34,752 nucleotides of DNA, taken from positions 1 to 34,752 of the forward strand of contig CALVTT010000015.1 in NCBI GenBank assembly GCA_944363045.1, given 5' to 3'. The stretch is from an uncultured Clostridia bacterium. Its GTDB lineage: Bacteria > Bacillota > Clostridia > Christensenellales > Borkfalkiaceae. Positions 14,189-23,170 of the stretch are shown piece by piece; position 1 is the stretch's first letter; every line of letters begins with the position of its first letter. The position numbers and the translations under genes are program-made. Under the pieces are notes generated by a model. That model worked only from the letters and a program-made list of their open reading frames with translations. It was not told where the DNA came from and did no database searches.

Positions 14189-16108
14189 TCAGCCGATCTC
14201 CCCATAGGGGCGAAGTTTGCCGACCTTGACACGGGAAAACTTAGCAGAGCCTTCCGAACTGAGATACAGCGTATGCGAGCTGCCCGTCATGGCGGTATGC
14301 GCAGTCAGGGCGCAGCTGTCGTTGACAAAGAACTCGATAAATTCGCCGTCGCAGACGATCTTGACCTCAAATACGCCGAGCTCTGCGGGCAGCTCGATCG
14401 TGCTGTTCACTTTATGCGCGGCATCGTCGGGCGAGAGCACCTTCATATACATCTTGCCGCCCTCGCGCTCGATGACAACTTCATAGCGCTTCCCCTCCTG
14501 TTCCATGACGATGCCCGCCTTTTCGCTCTCCGACATATCCACCTGAAAGGTCGTATAGGTGCGGTGGAACTCCCCGAGGCGCACGCGGCCGTCCAAACAA
14601 AGCACGCCCCCGGTATCGGAAGCCGTCCCCTCCGCCGTCGTATAATTCCCGTCTTGCAATGAATATACGCTCCCATAGTTGAGGAGCGCGGAGAGCGCGG
14701 GATCGAGCCTGCCGCCCAGCGAGCCGTCCTCCCTGACGACGATCTCGCGGGGGAGGTTGAGATAGCCCGCCCAGGGCGCCCAGGGCATACTGTCGTAAGA
14801 CGAAGGGATCCAGCCCCACATATACACCTTCTCCCCCACCTGCGTAGGGCGCGCCGCACACAGATCCTCGCCGTCGAGGAAGGCAAACTGCTTTTGCGCC
14901 CAATCGACGTCCATGCAGTCGACGCCCTCATCGCCCGTCCAATACTGCAATGGCCCCACCTGGTGCGCCGTATTGTAGGCGACGGAGACAAAGACATACC
15001 AGCGATCGCCGATCTTCATCAGGGAGGGGCACTCGGGCAAATTGCGCGAATAGCCTGCCTCCACGACGGTACAAGGCTTGGTCCAGCTCAGGCCCATTTC
15101 GTCGTCCGAGGCATAGATGACGAGATCGGAAGTCTGCGCCGAGCCGTCAAAGGCATAGTAACAGCCCGCGACCATGAGATAGCGCCCGTTCTCCTCGTCG
15201 AAGTAGAGCATATTGTCACGCACGCCGTAGGTATAAATGCTCCTGTCGCAGAAACGGCTGACATCAAAGAGCTGGTGCAGGCGGTAGTTCTCGCGGTAAT
15301 ACTGCCATACATCATAGTTGTTGGCTTCGGGAACGTCGGTAAAGGTGAGCATATTATCGGAAATTTCCAGCGCGTCGTGATAGTTGTCGGCAAGTGCCGC
15401 GTTGTCCGACCACAGAAAGCCCATATAGAGGCGGTGCTGCTCCTCGTCGTAGTAGGGGAAGACGTCGCCGTACTGTTTGCCCGCCGCCGTCAGATGATAG
15501 AGAGACTCGTTCTGCGCGTTCTCAAAGGTGACAACGGGATCGAAGAGGATGCGCGCCTCGCCGATGGCGGCAAAGCAGACCTCGCTCCCCTCTTTCAGGG
15601 AAACGGAGACCTCAAAATACTTCCCGACCGTATCGCCCGCTTCGAGCGTTCCCTCATAGACGGTGCGCCCGTCCGCCGACACCGCGATGCGCGCTCCGCC
15701 CGAACTTTCATCCGCGCACTTGAAGTTGCCGTAGAGGACGGCATCCCCGCTCCGCTCACAGCGATACATACGGACGGCAGCGCTGCCCGCAGGGCACATC
15801 AGCTCCCCCTGCATGGAGGCGCCCTCACCCCGCCATTCCTGCGCCGCGCCGTCCCACGCCATCTCCCTAAAAGAGCCCTCCGTGCCGTAGAGATAGTACC
15901 AGCCGTTATAGCCCTGTTGAGAAGCGCAGGTATAGCCGTAGCGGGCGCGGGAGGTCAAGCCCTCCCCTTCCGCATAGGGCTGCGTCCGCTCGCTCATATA
16001 GAGCGCGGCAAAGTCGAAGGCTTTCTCCTCGGGTTTGCAGGCGCACATCATCAAACCTCCTTCCAATGCGAGCAGCGCGGCAAGCGCCGCTAAGAGATAT
16101 TTTTTCAT
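14189..16108 (-). CDS. GH32-like beta-fructosidase-type lipoprotein
   Basis: This 639-aa protein starts with a lipoprotein signal (MKKYLLAALAALLALEGG...MCAC, lipidated Cys22 or Cys24). After an N-terminal beta domain of about 190 residues comes a five-bladed propeller with the three acidic motifs of clan GH-J: GDVFPYY (nucleophile Asp), VRDNMLYFDEE (RD, but Asn where GH32 has Pro) and ECPSLMKIGDRWY (acid/base Glu). A C-terminal beta-sandwich with a tail like VEIEREGGKMYMKV closes it, as in GH32. It should act on a fructan or sucrose-like glycan at the outer face of the membrane. It is the last gene of the operon and resembles the lipoprotein encoded at 25167 (shared YGYT...GYNG and GASMQ blocks). 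AAGGAG stands before the ATG. Exact specificity is not predictable. Confidence 0.75.
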   Translation of the reverse strand: MKKYLLAALAALLALEGGLMMCACKPEEKAFDFAALYMSERTQPYAEGEGLTSRARYGYTCASQQGYNGWYYLYGTEGSFREMAWDGAAQEWRGEGASMQGELMCPAGSAAVRMYRCERSGDAVLYGNFKCADESSGGARIAVSADGRTVYEGTLEAGDTVGKYFEVSVSLKEGSEVCFAAIGEARILFDPVVTFENAQNESLYHLTAAGKQYGDVFPYYDEEQHRLYMGFLWSDNAALADNYHDALEISDNMLTFTDVPEANNYDVWQYYRENYRLHQLFDVSRFCDRSIYTYGVRDNMLYFDEENGRYLMVAGCYYAFDGSAQTSDLVIYASDDEMGLSWTKPCTVVEAGYSRNLPECPSLMKIGDRWYVFVSVAYNTAHQVGPLQYWTGDEGVDCMDVDWAQKQFAFLDGEDLCAARPTQVGEKVYMWGWIPSSYDSMPWAPWAGYLNLPREIVVREDGSLGGRLDPALSALLNYGSVYSLQDGNYTTAEGTASDTGGVLCLDGRVRLGEFHRTYTTFQVDMSESEKAGIVMEQEGKRYEVVIEREGGKMYMKVLSPDDAAHKVNSTIELPAELGVFEVKIVCDGEFIEFFVNDSCALTAHTAMTGSSHTLYLSSEGSAKFSRVKVGKLRPYGEIG

Positions 16109-16126
16109 TATGCTCCTTACGGGAAA

Positions 16127-16148
16127 GCCGCGCGCTCACGCGCGCGGC
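16127..16148 (-). other. intercistronic GC hairpin
   Basis: A perfect 9-bp stem GCCGCGCGC/GCGCGCGGC with a TCAC loop lies between the 982-aa gene and the last GH32 gene, with no T-run. It could stabilise mRNA ends or reduce expression of the distal gene. Confidence 0.5.
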
Positions 16149-16165
16149 CGCACTCCCGCCGTGCT

Positions 16166-19114
16166 TTATTCCTGACCGTCCTTCCTCTTCTTCCTGACGA
16201 GGACGACCGTCACCACGGCTGCCGCAGCAACGACGGCCGCTGCCGCTGCGCCGATGCCGATCCAAAGGCCGGTGTTGTCCTGTTCGCCGTCGCCTTCCGT
16301 TGCGGAGGACGCCGTGACGGTGACCGTCTTCTCGGCGCTCTTGATGCCGTCCACTTCCACCGAGATGGTGTATTCGCCCTCTTCCTCCGCCGTAAAGACG
16401 AAGGTGAGGCCGTCCCCCTCCGCCTTCTCGCCGTTGACATACCAGACGATCTCCTTCGCCTCGGCATTGAAGGGATCGAGCGTCGCGGAAGCGGTGACGG
16501 TACCGCCCTTTTCCACGCTCACGGAGGAGAGGGAAACGGAGACGCTTTCAAGATCGGGGGCAGGCTCAACGACGCCCGCGAAATAGATATTGCGGATGCG
16601 CACGGGCACGATGCCCGTCCCGCCGTCGGGATAGAGATTGAAACTTGCGCCCGAAGGCACCGTTGCGCCCGCCATTTCAAAGAAGAGCGCGATGCGTCCG
16701 TTGAGATACATGGAGACATAGCTGCCCGAGACGGCGACCGTGATGGTGTTCCAATCTCCCTTCTTGGCAATGCCGCCCTCGTAAGTAAGATCGAGCCCGA
16801 AGCCGTACTCGGTGTGCAGGTATTCCCTGCCCGTGCTCTGATCTTTGACGTAGGGGCGCACGCCCTCGGGGTTGACTTCCCATGCCGTCTCCACCATGCC
16901 GGCGGGGTAATTGGAGTTAAGGCCCGCAAGGCAGGGGTAGACATAGCTCTTCACGGCGATATCCGAAGGGATATACAGCTCATAGGAGAAGAGATAGTTG
17001 ACCCCCGTAGGCATCTCGGCGTTCAGCGTATAGTAGGTACTGTTGTTTTGCACTTCGCTGTAGAGATAGAGCTCCCCGGCCTCGTCCCTGCCGACGCTGA
17101 AATTGCCGTACGTTCCGCCCTCCTCCAAGACGTCTTCATAGATGGTCTTATAAAATTCGTTCTCACGGATGGACTTTTCGACGTCGAAGGCGATCGTGAC
17201 GGTGAGCTCCTCGCTCCTCACGCCGGCGGCCTCCGCCGCAACGGCGATCTTATCGCCCGCCTCGTAAGGACTCATCTCCAGGGTGAAGGATGCGCCCTCC
17301 GCCCCTGCCGCCGCGCCGTCCACATACCAGACGATGCGCTCGCCCTCGGGGATGCCAGAAAGCTCTGCCTGAAAGGACGCCGTCTCTTCGGGGAAGTAAT
17401 TGTTCTTTTCCGCCGTCACCGTGACCGACGCTTCGAGCACGGTGAAGCTGAATTCGGGGCTTTCAAAGCCATCACTCTTATACTGCACGCGATAGGCTCC
17501 CGCCGCCAGCCCGGAAAGGGTGATCTCCGTCCCCGTCTCCGCCTGTTTTTCGCCGTTCAAGTACCAGGCAAACTCCTCGCCCGTAAAGTCGCCGTAAAGC
17601 TCCGCCGTGATCGTGATCTCATCGGTGGGATAGAGCTCGCTCTTATCTGCCGAGAGCACGATCATGTTATCGACGACGGTGACGGTGACAGGCTCGCTCA
17701 TCAGCGTATCGCTGCCGTACTGCACGGCGTAGCTGCCCGCAGGCACTCCCTCGAGCACGAACGAGAGCCCGCTCTCCGCCTGCCTTTCACCGTCTAAGTA
17801 CCAGGCATAGTCCGTGCCGCGCTCGCCGAAGAGCTGTGCCGTGAAGGTCACGGGGGTCCCCGTCATCACGCTTTCCGCATCCGCTCTAACGGTAACGCCG
17901 CTCTCGCCTTCAAAGCCGCTGTAAGAAAACTGCGTCCAGCAGGCTCCGCCTCCGCCGCTCTGCACGCGGATATACTGCACGCGCCCCTTTTCAAGGCCCA
18001 TTTCCGTGAACGTCGTCGAGATGGAAAGTTCCCCGTTGATGTAGAGATCGAACGCATCGCCATACACTTCGGCGCGCATGGTGACCTCCTGCCCGGCGGC
18101 GATCTTCACCGCCTCTCCCGTCACGTTATCCCACGCGGCGGCGGGGTCTTCCGGCTGCCACATGATCTGCGGCAGGAACGAGGTCCCTTCCACATACGCC
18201 TGCACGTTGACGGCATACTCCTTCTGATTGTTGGCGCGAAGGGAGGCATTGAGGCCGTACAGCTTGATGGTGGGATAGTACCCGGAAGCAGTATCGTCCT
18301 CGATCCTAAAAGATGCCTCGGCAGAAAAGTTCCCGCGGTAGAGGTTGACGGCCGTCAGCGGGAAGGTCTTGGCAGAGGAGACGCTCTCCTCGGCGTTCGT
18401 CTCCGAATATACGACCGAGCCGCCGACGGGCTCCGTCACGCAGATGTTGTCGAGGACGGCGGCGCCTGCGTTCTGCGCATGGAAGGCGATCGAAGTGATC
18501 GTTCCCTCCTCGATGGGCGCACGCGACATATAGCAATTGTTGCCGAAGTCTACAAGATGGGAAACGCAGCGGCGGGTGCCGTTCACCCACAGTTCGAGAT
18601 AGCCTTCAAAGAAGACCAGCTTAAAGTGCGCAAAATCACTGAGATCGACGGGCGTCGCGTCGAGGCCGCCGTGCAGATCGCCCGTATTGTTGTAGATGTC
18701 GTGGCCGTAGTTGTCGGTCACGCGCAGATAGGTGCCCTGCGCGATGACGCAGAGATAGATGTTGTCGCCATGCGTGCCGTCAAGACCGACGAAGTGGACG
18801 TAAAATTCCGTCGTTCCCGTCAGTTTGAGGTCAAACTCCACGGCATAATTGTTGGAAGGAGCGAGCTTTGCAAGGGGCCGGCTGAACATTGTATTGCTCG
18901 TCACGGTGCCCTCTCCGCCCGCAGCGGAGATACTGCCCGCAAGGGCATCGTCGACGCCCTCTTCAAAGTCCTGCCGATAGAGGACTTTTCCTTCCGTCTC
19001 TAAGGCGAAGGCCTTCTTTTCTCCGCCCGCCGCAAGGGCGATGCCCAGCCCCAGACACAGCGCAAGCAGCGCCGTAAGGGCAACTTTCAGCGTGTTGACA
19101 AACGTTTTGCTCAT
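16166..19114 (-). CDS. large secreted surface protein with LamG-like and Ig-like domains and C-terminal anchor
   Basis: This 982-aa protein has a signal peptide (residues 1-38, ending AFALE). Two LamG/concanavalin-like modules (about 45-225 and 235-405) are followed by a chain of three or four Ig-like domains, each opening like VTVRADAESVMTGTPVTFTA and containing the unit WYLDGERQAESG / WYLNGEKQAETG. A third LamG-like domain (about 700-860), another Ig-like domain (SVSLSSVSVEKGGTVTASA), one membrane helix and KKRKDGQE complete it. No catalytic motif was seen. Being inside the transporter operon (ATGA overlap with the upstream ATPase gene) suggests it captures the glycan at the surface, in the manner of a SusE/F-like binding protein; that is inference. 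Confidence 0.75.
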   Translation of the reverse strand: MSKTFVNTLKVALTALLALCLGLGIALAAGGEKKAFALETEGKVLYRQDFEEGVDDALAGSISAAGGEGTVTSNTMFSRPLAKLAPSNNYAVEFDLKLTGTTEFYVHFVGLDGTHGDNIYLCVIAQGTYLRVTDNYGHDIYNNTGDLHGGLDATPVDLSDFAHFKLVFFEGYLELWVNGTRRCVSHLVDFGNNCYMSRAPIEEGTITSIAFHAQNAGAAVLDNICVTEPVGGSVVYSETNAEESVSSAKTFPLTAVNLYRGNFSAEASFRIEDDTASGYYPTIKLYGLNASLRANNQKEYAVNVQAYVEGTSFLPQIMWQPEDPAAAWDNVTGEAVKIAAGQEVTMRAEVYGDAFDLYINGELSISTTFTEMGLEKGRVQYIRVQSGGGGACWTQFSYSGFEGESGVTVRADAESVMTGTPVTFTAQLFGERGTDYAWYLDGERQAESGLSFVLEGVPAGSYAVQYGSDTLMSEPVTVTVVDNMIVLSADKSELYPTDEITITAELYGDFTGEEFAWYLNGEKQAETGTEITLSGLAAGAYRVQYKSDGFESPEFSFTVLEASVTVTAEKNNYFPEETASFQAELSGIPEGERIVWYVDGAAAGAEGASFTLEMSPYEAGDKIAVAAEAAGVRSEELTVTIAFDVEKSIRENEFYKTIYEDVLEEGGTYGNFSVGRDEAGELYLYSEVQNNSTYYTLNAEMPTGVNYLFSYELYIPSDIAVKSYVYPCLAGLNSNYPAGMVETAWEVNPEGVRPYVKDQSTGREYLHTEYGFGLDLTYEGGIAKKGDWNTITVAVSGSYVSMYLNGRIALFFEMAGATVPSGASFNLYPDGGTGIVPVRIRNIYFAGVVEPAPDLESVSVSLSSVSVEKGGTVTASATLDPFNAEAKEIVWYVNGEKAEGDGLTFVFTAEEEGEYTISVEVDGIKSAEKTVTVTASSATEGDGEQDNTGLWIGIGAAAAAVVAAAAVVTVVLVRKKRKDGQE

Positions 19115-20166
19115 ACATTTTCCTCCGTTCGATCGATTTTTTCAAAGACGGGCTCCGAGGGCACCTGCCCGAGGTTGCAGCAGAGCACCTCGGCAGTCTC
19201 CGTTAATACGGACCCGAATTTCTGTTTGCACGCCTCCCGTGAATAGAGGCAGCGGTCAAAAAAAGCGCATCCCTCCCCGCGGTTCTCCAAAGACCCCAGC
19301 TGCATGGACTTGAGCGGCAGCTCGTCATTGCCCTTGAAGTCGGGATCGGGGATGGGCACCGCCTGTAAGAGTGCCCGTGTATAGGGATGGCGGGGAGAAG
19401 AAATGACGTCGCCGATCTTGCCCACCTCAACGATCTGCCCGAGATACATCACCGCCACCCGCCCGCTGTGGGCGATGTAACGGGTGGTCGAAAGGTCGTG
19501 CGAGATATAGACGAAGCTCATGCCCAGCTTTTCATTCAGCTCCTTCATGAGGTTGAGGAGAGAGAGCCGCAGCGAGACGTCGATCATGCTCACAGGCTCG
19601 TCCGCCACGATAAGTTTGGGATCGAGCGAGATGGCGCGCGCCATGAGGATGCGCTGCCGCTGCCCGCCCGAGAGCTGGTGGGGATACTTGCCGAGGAACT
19701 GCGAGGAAGGCAGCAGCCCGATGAGCCCCATGAGTTCCTCGATGCGCTCATCTATCTGCGCCCGCTTCCACTTGCGGTGATGCGTCTTGATGGGCGCATA
19801 GAGGCTTTGATAGATGGTCCTGACGGGATTGAGGGCGGCATAGGAATCTTGCTGGATGAACTGCACCTGGTTGTAGGAGGAGAGCTTCTTGTCGAACACG
19901 CCCGAGACGCGCTCCCCCTCAAAGTACACGTCGCCCGACGTCGGGCGGTACAGCCCCGTAACGATCTTGCCGAGCGTCGTCTTGCCGCAGCCCGACTCCC
20001 CTACGAGCGCCACGATCTCCCGCTCCCCGATCTCAAGGCTGATGTCTTTGAGGACGTGGATATCCCTGTCGGCAAAGAGGGCGCCCGGCTTGCGGAAGAC
20101 CATATTGATATTTTCGAGCCGCATGAGCGGGGTCTCCGCCCGTATATCATCCTGCCGTGTCTGCAT
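19111..20166 (-). CDS. Opp/Dpp-type ABC transporter ATP-binding protein (OppF-like)
   Basis: This 351-aa ATPase has Walker A GESGCGKTT, Q-loop FIQQDSY, signature LSGGQRQR, Walker B LIVADEP with VSMID following, and switch His in YISHDLS. The OppF-type C-terminal extension begins RHPYTRALLQAVPIPD and carries a Cys cluster (CAFFDRC...C). It pairs with the preceding ATPase to power uptake through the two permeases. The start at 20166 (MQTRQDD) follows AGGGAGGG and overlaps the end of the upstream gene by 20 nt; the longer frame to 20214 lacks a ribosome binding site. Its stop overlaps the start of the surface protein (ATGA). Confidence 0.9.
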   Translation of the reverse strand: MQTRQDDIRAETPLMRLENINMVFRKPGALFADRDIHVLKDISLEIGEREIVALVGESGCGKTTLGKIVTGLYRPTSGDVYFEGERVSGVFDKKLSSYNQVQFIQQDSYAALNPVRTIYQSLYAPIKTHHRKWKRAQIDERIEELMGLIGLLPSSQFLGKYPHQLSGGQRQRILMARAISLDPKLIVADEPVSMIDVSLRLSLLNLMKELNEKLGMSFVYISHDLSTTRYIAHSGRVAVMYLGQIVEVGKIGDVISSPRHPYTRALLQAVPIPDPDFKGNDELPLKSMQLGSLENRGEGCAFFDRCLYSREACKQKFGSVLTETAEVLCCNLGQVPSEPVFEKIDRTEENV

Positions 20167-21163
20167 GATCTCCCTCCCTGTAAAAATAACATTTTCCCAT
20201 GCTGCCGTCCTCAAATTCCCGCATGGGCGGCTCCTCCGTCAGGCAGACGGGGCGGCACTTGGGGCAGCGCGGCGCAAAAACACAACCTTTGGGCAAGTCG
20301 AGAAGATCGGGCGGGCTGCCCTCGATGGGCTTCATCTGAGAAATGTCGCCGACGATGGAGGGAGTCGCGCCGATCAGCCCCGCCGTATAGGGATGTTCGC
20401 GGCGGTGAAAGACGGTGCGCACATCCCCGTACTCCATCAGCCGCCCGCCGTACATGACGCCCACATAGTCCGCGAACTTGGCAACGACGCTAATGTCGTG
20501 CGTCATCAGCAGCATGGAGATGCCCTTCTCGCGGTTGATCTTTTTCAAAAGCGTAAAGATATAGTTCTGCGTAATGACGTCGAGCGCCGTGGTCGGCTCG
20601 TCGAGGATGATGAGTTCGGGATCGAGCAGCAGGGCGAAAGCGATCATCACGCGCTGTTTCATGCCGCCCGAAAGCTCGTGCGGATAGGAGGAAAGCACGC
20701 GCTCCGCGTCCAGCTTGACATAGTCGAGAAGATCGGAAAAGCGCGCCTCGCGTTCCTCTTTCGCGAGCTTTTCCCCATGCGCCTCCAGCGTTTCGCTGAA
20801 CTGCTCGCGCACGGTAAGGACGGGGTTGAGCGCGCTCTGAGCCGCCTGGAAGACCATGGAGACCTTGCGCCAGCGGAAGGCGCGCATCTCCTTGTCGGAG
20901 AGCAGGTCAAGGCGCGTCTCTTCCCCGCCGCTGCCATAAAAGGTGATGTCCCCTTCCGCCACGCGGCCGGGTTCGGAGATGCAGCGAATGAGCGATGAGG
21001 CGATCGTCGTCTTGCCCGAACCGCTCTCGCCCACGAGGGCGGTGACGGCGCCCCGTTTGAGGGCAAAGGTGACGTCCGTCACGGCGCGCAGGGTGTATTT
21101 TTTGAGGGGATAGTCGATGGAGACGTGAGAAAAGAGCGCAATATGATCGGTATGTGTCTGCAT
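20147..21163 (-). CDS. Opp/Dpp-type ABC transporter ATP-binding protein (OppD-like)
   Basis: This 338-aa ATPase has Walker A GESGSGKTT, Q-loop MVFQAAQSALNP, signature LSGGMKQR, Walker B LIILDEPTTALD and switch His in MTHDIS. The C-terminal REHPYTAGLIGATPSIVGD segment and the cluster CVFAPRCPKC...C are typical of OppD/DppD, some of which bind a 4Fe-4S cluster there. It is the first of the ATPase pair. It begins 8 nt after the DppC-like permease, consistent with one transporter complex. Confidence 0.9.
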   Translation of the reverse strand: MQTHTDHIALFSHVSIDYPLKKYTLRAVTDVTFALKRGAVTALVGESGSGKTTIASSLIRCISEPGRVAEGDITFYGSGGEETRLDLLSDKEMRAFRWRKVSMVFQAAQSALNPVLTVREQFSETLEAHGEKLAKEEREARFSDLLDYVKLDAERVLSSYPHELSGGMKQRVMIAFALLLDPELIILDEPTTALDVITQNYIFTLLKKINREKGISMLLMTHDISVVAKFADYVGVMYGGRLMEYGDVRTVFHRREHPYTAGLIGATPSIVGDISQMKPIEGSPPDLLDLPKGCVFAPRCPKCRPVCLTEEPPMREFEDGSMGKCYFYREGDHADTAG

Positions 21164-21171
21164 ATCTCACC

Positions 21172-22083
21172 TCACATGACCTTCAGGCGGGGATTGAGCG
21201 TCTCATCCAGCCCGTTCGCCAGCAGCAGCGTCGAGATCTGGAAGACGACGATGCAGAGGAGCGGGTAAAGAAGGATATAGATGTTCTTGACGTTCATGAG
21301 GCCCTTCGTCCGCGCCGCATTGATGATGGCGCCCCAGTTGGTGGGATCGTACGCCGCAAGCCCCACGAGCATGATGCCCACGCTCGCCATGATGGCGTTG
21401 CGCATCGCCATGACAAAGTTGATGGCAATGTAGGAAAAGACGTTGGGCAATAGCTCTTTGAAGATGATGTGCGCCTTGCTCATGTGCATGACGGAGCAGA
21501 TCTGGATGAAATCGCGCTCCTTCAGGCTCATGATCTGCACGCGCACGGCGCGGCACAGACCCGCCCAGCTCCAGATAGAGATGATGACGGAGAGCGACAC
21601 GGGCGTGTTGATGGTGACGATGGCCGCCAACAGCAGATAGATGGGGAAGGACGGGATGGAGAGAAAGATATTGGTGACCGCCATGATGACCTTATCCACC
21701 CAGCCGCCGAGGTATCCGCTGACGATGCCCAGCACGGTGCCGAGCACGACGGTAAAGACGGCGGAATAGAAGGCGATCTCCAAAACCGAACCCGTGCCCG
21801 CGATGACCTGGCGGAAGACGTCCCTCCCCAGCCAATCGGTGCCGAAGGGGTGCTCCCACGAGGGCATGAGATAGGCGCTCGCCATATCGGTATCGGGATC
21901 GTAGGGAAAGATGAGCGGCCCGAAGACGGCGACAAGGACAAAGAATGCGAGGATCGCAAAGCCGGCGATGGTCTTGCCGTTGGAGAAAAATTTCCTGCAC
22001 CCCCGCGCAGCCGAGGAGCCCAGCCCTTGAAAGAACGCGCCCACGGCGGAAAAGCGAGAAGTTGAATGTGTTTTATTCATCAT
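21172..22083 (-). CDS. Opp/Dpp-type ABC transporter permease (DppC/OppC-like)
   Basis: This 303-aa protein has an N-terminal cytoplasmic stretch, a first membrane helix at about 38-60, the periplasm-side motif HPFGTDWLGRDVFRQVI that marks OppC/DppC proteins, and five more helices. The EAA coupling loop lies near CSVMHMSKAHIIFKELLPNV. It forms the translocation channel with the DppB-like partner encoded immediately upstream (stop and start are 1 nt apart). AAAGGGG serves as ribosome binding site. Confidence 0.9.
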   Translation of the reverse strand: MMNKTHSTSRFSAVGAFFQGLGSSAARGCRKFFSNGKTIAGFAILAFFVLVAVFGPLIFPYDPDTDMASAYLMPSWEHPFGTDWLGRDVFRQVIAGTGSVLEIAFYSAVFTVVLGTVLGIVSGYLGGWVDKVIMAVTNIFLSIPSFPIYLLLAAIVTINTPVSLSVIISIWSWAGLCRAVRVQIMSLKERDFIQICSVMHMSKAHIIFKELLPNVFSYIAINFVMAMRNAIMASVGIMLVGLAAYDPTNWGAIINAARTKGLMNVKNIYILLYPLLCIVVFQISTLLLANGLDETLNPRLKVM

Positions 22084-22084
22084 A

Positions 22085-23158
22085 TCACCCCTTTCTGACC
22101 CGCGGATCGACGAGCGGATAGATGAGATCGACCACGAGATTGACCAAGATGACCATGGCGGCAGAGAAGAAGATGAGCCCCTGCACGACCATGTAGTCCT
22201 TGCTGATGATGCGGTTAGAGATCTCCAGCCCGATGCCCGGATAATTGAAGATGCTCTCCATCAGCGTCGCGCCGCCGAACAGCGCCCCGAAGGAGACGCC
22301 GAACTGCGTCACGAGCGGCAGCAGCGCATTCTTCTTCATGTACTTGGTGCGGATGGTGCGCTCCGAAAGCCCCCTTGCGCGGGCAGCCAGGATATAGTCC
22401 TCCCCCAAGACGCCGATGCAGCTCCCCCGCATATGCAGGATCCAGTTGCCCGTCTGCACGATGGTATAGGAGAGGATGGGCAGGAAGGCATGGTAGAGCA
22501 CGCTGCCGAGGAAGGGAAGATTGAAACCGGGCGTCACCGAAAAGGCATCGTAATTATTCTGTGCCGGGAACCATTTGAGCTGATAGGCAAAGACGATGAC
22601 GAGGATGAGCGCGATGAGGTAATCGGGAACGGAGCCCGAGACGGCGATGAAGGCGGAGGCAGCCTTATTGGCGGCGCCCCTGCGCTTCTGCGCCACATAA
22701 CCGCCCACCGCCACGCCGATGAAGAAGCTCAAAAAGAGGGACACGGAGGAGATGAACAGCGTCCACGGAAGGCGCGTCGCGATGAGGCTGTTGGCGGAAA
22801 CGCCCGTTTCGAGATAGGAAGTGCCCAGCTCTCCGCGGAAGAGCCCGCCGATATAGCGCCAGAATGCCTGAAAGATGTTCTCGTTGGGGTCGTAATTGAG
22901 AAGCTGCGCCGCCAGCTCATACGCCCTCTCAAAGGTGATGCCCTGCTGATTTTGCAGCTTGAGGGCGTAGAGCTCGACGATGTCGCCCGGGATCATGCGC
23001 AGGAGGAAGAAGAGCGCGATGATCGAGAGAGCGAGGGTAAGCAGCGAAATGCCGACCTTGGCAAAGAAGTAGCTGTTTTTTCTGAAAAATTTGACCACAG
23101 CGGCGAGAAGGCGTTTCCCCTTCCCCGTCGCGTTGACGGCAGCGGGAGCAGCTTGCAT
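22085..23158 (-). CDS. Opp/Dpp-type ABC transporter permease (DppB/OppB-like)
   Basis: This 357-aa membrane protein has a first helix at about 36-56 ending FFLLRMIPGDIVE, the hallmark of DppB/OppB permeases (usually RLxPGDP), a loop with YDPNENIFQAFWRYIGGLFRGELGTSY, five more helices and the EAA loop AARARGLSERTIRTKYMKKNAL. The N-terminus is longer than usual and basic. It lies between the binding protein and the DppC-like permease. GGGGAGG stands before the ATG. Confidence 0.9.
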   Translation of the reverse strand: MQAAPAAVNATGKGKRLLAAVVKFFRKNSYFFAKVGISLLTLALSIIALFFLLRMIPGDIVELYALKLQNQQGITFERAYELAAQLLNYDPNENIFQAFWRYIGGLFRGELGTSYLETGVSANSLIATRLPWTLFISSVSLFLSFFIGVAVGGYVAQKRRGAANKAASAFIAVSGSVPDYLIALILVIVFAYQLKWFPAQNNYDAFSVTPGFNLPFLGSVLYHAFLPILSYTIVQTGNWILHMRGSCIGVLGEDYILAARARGLSERTIRTKYMKKNALLPLVTQFGVSFGALFGGATLMESIFNYPGIGLEISNRIISKDYMVVQGLIFFSAAMVILVNLVVDLIYPLVDPRVRKG

Positions 23159-23170
23159 GGGCGCCTCCCC

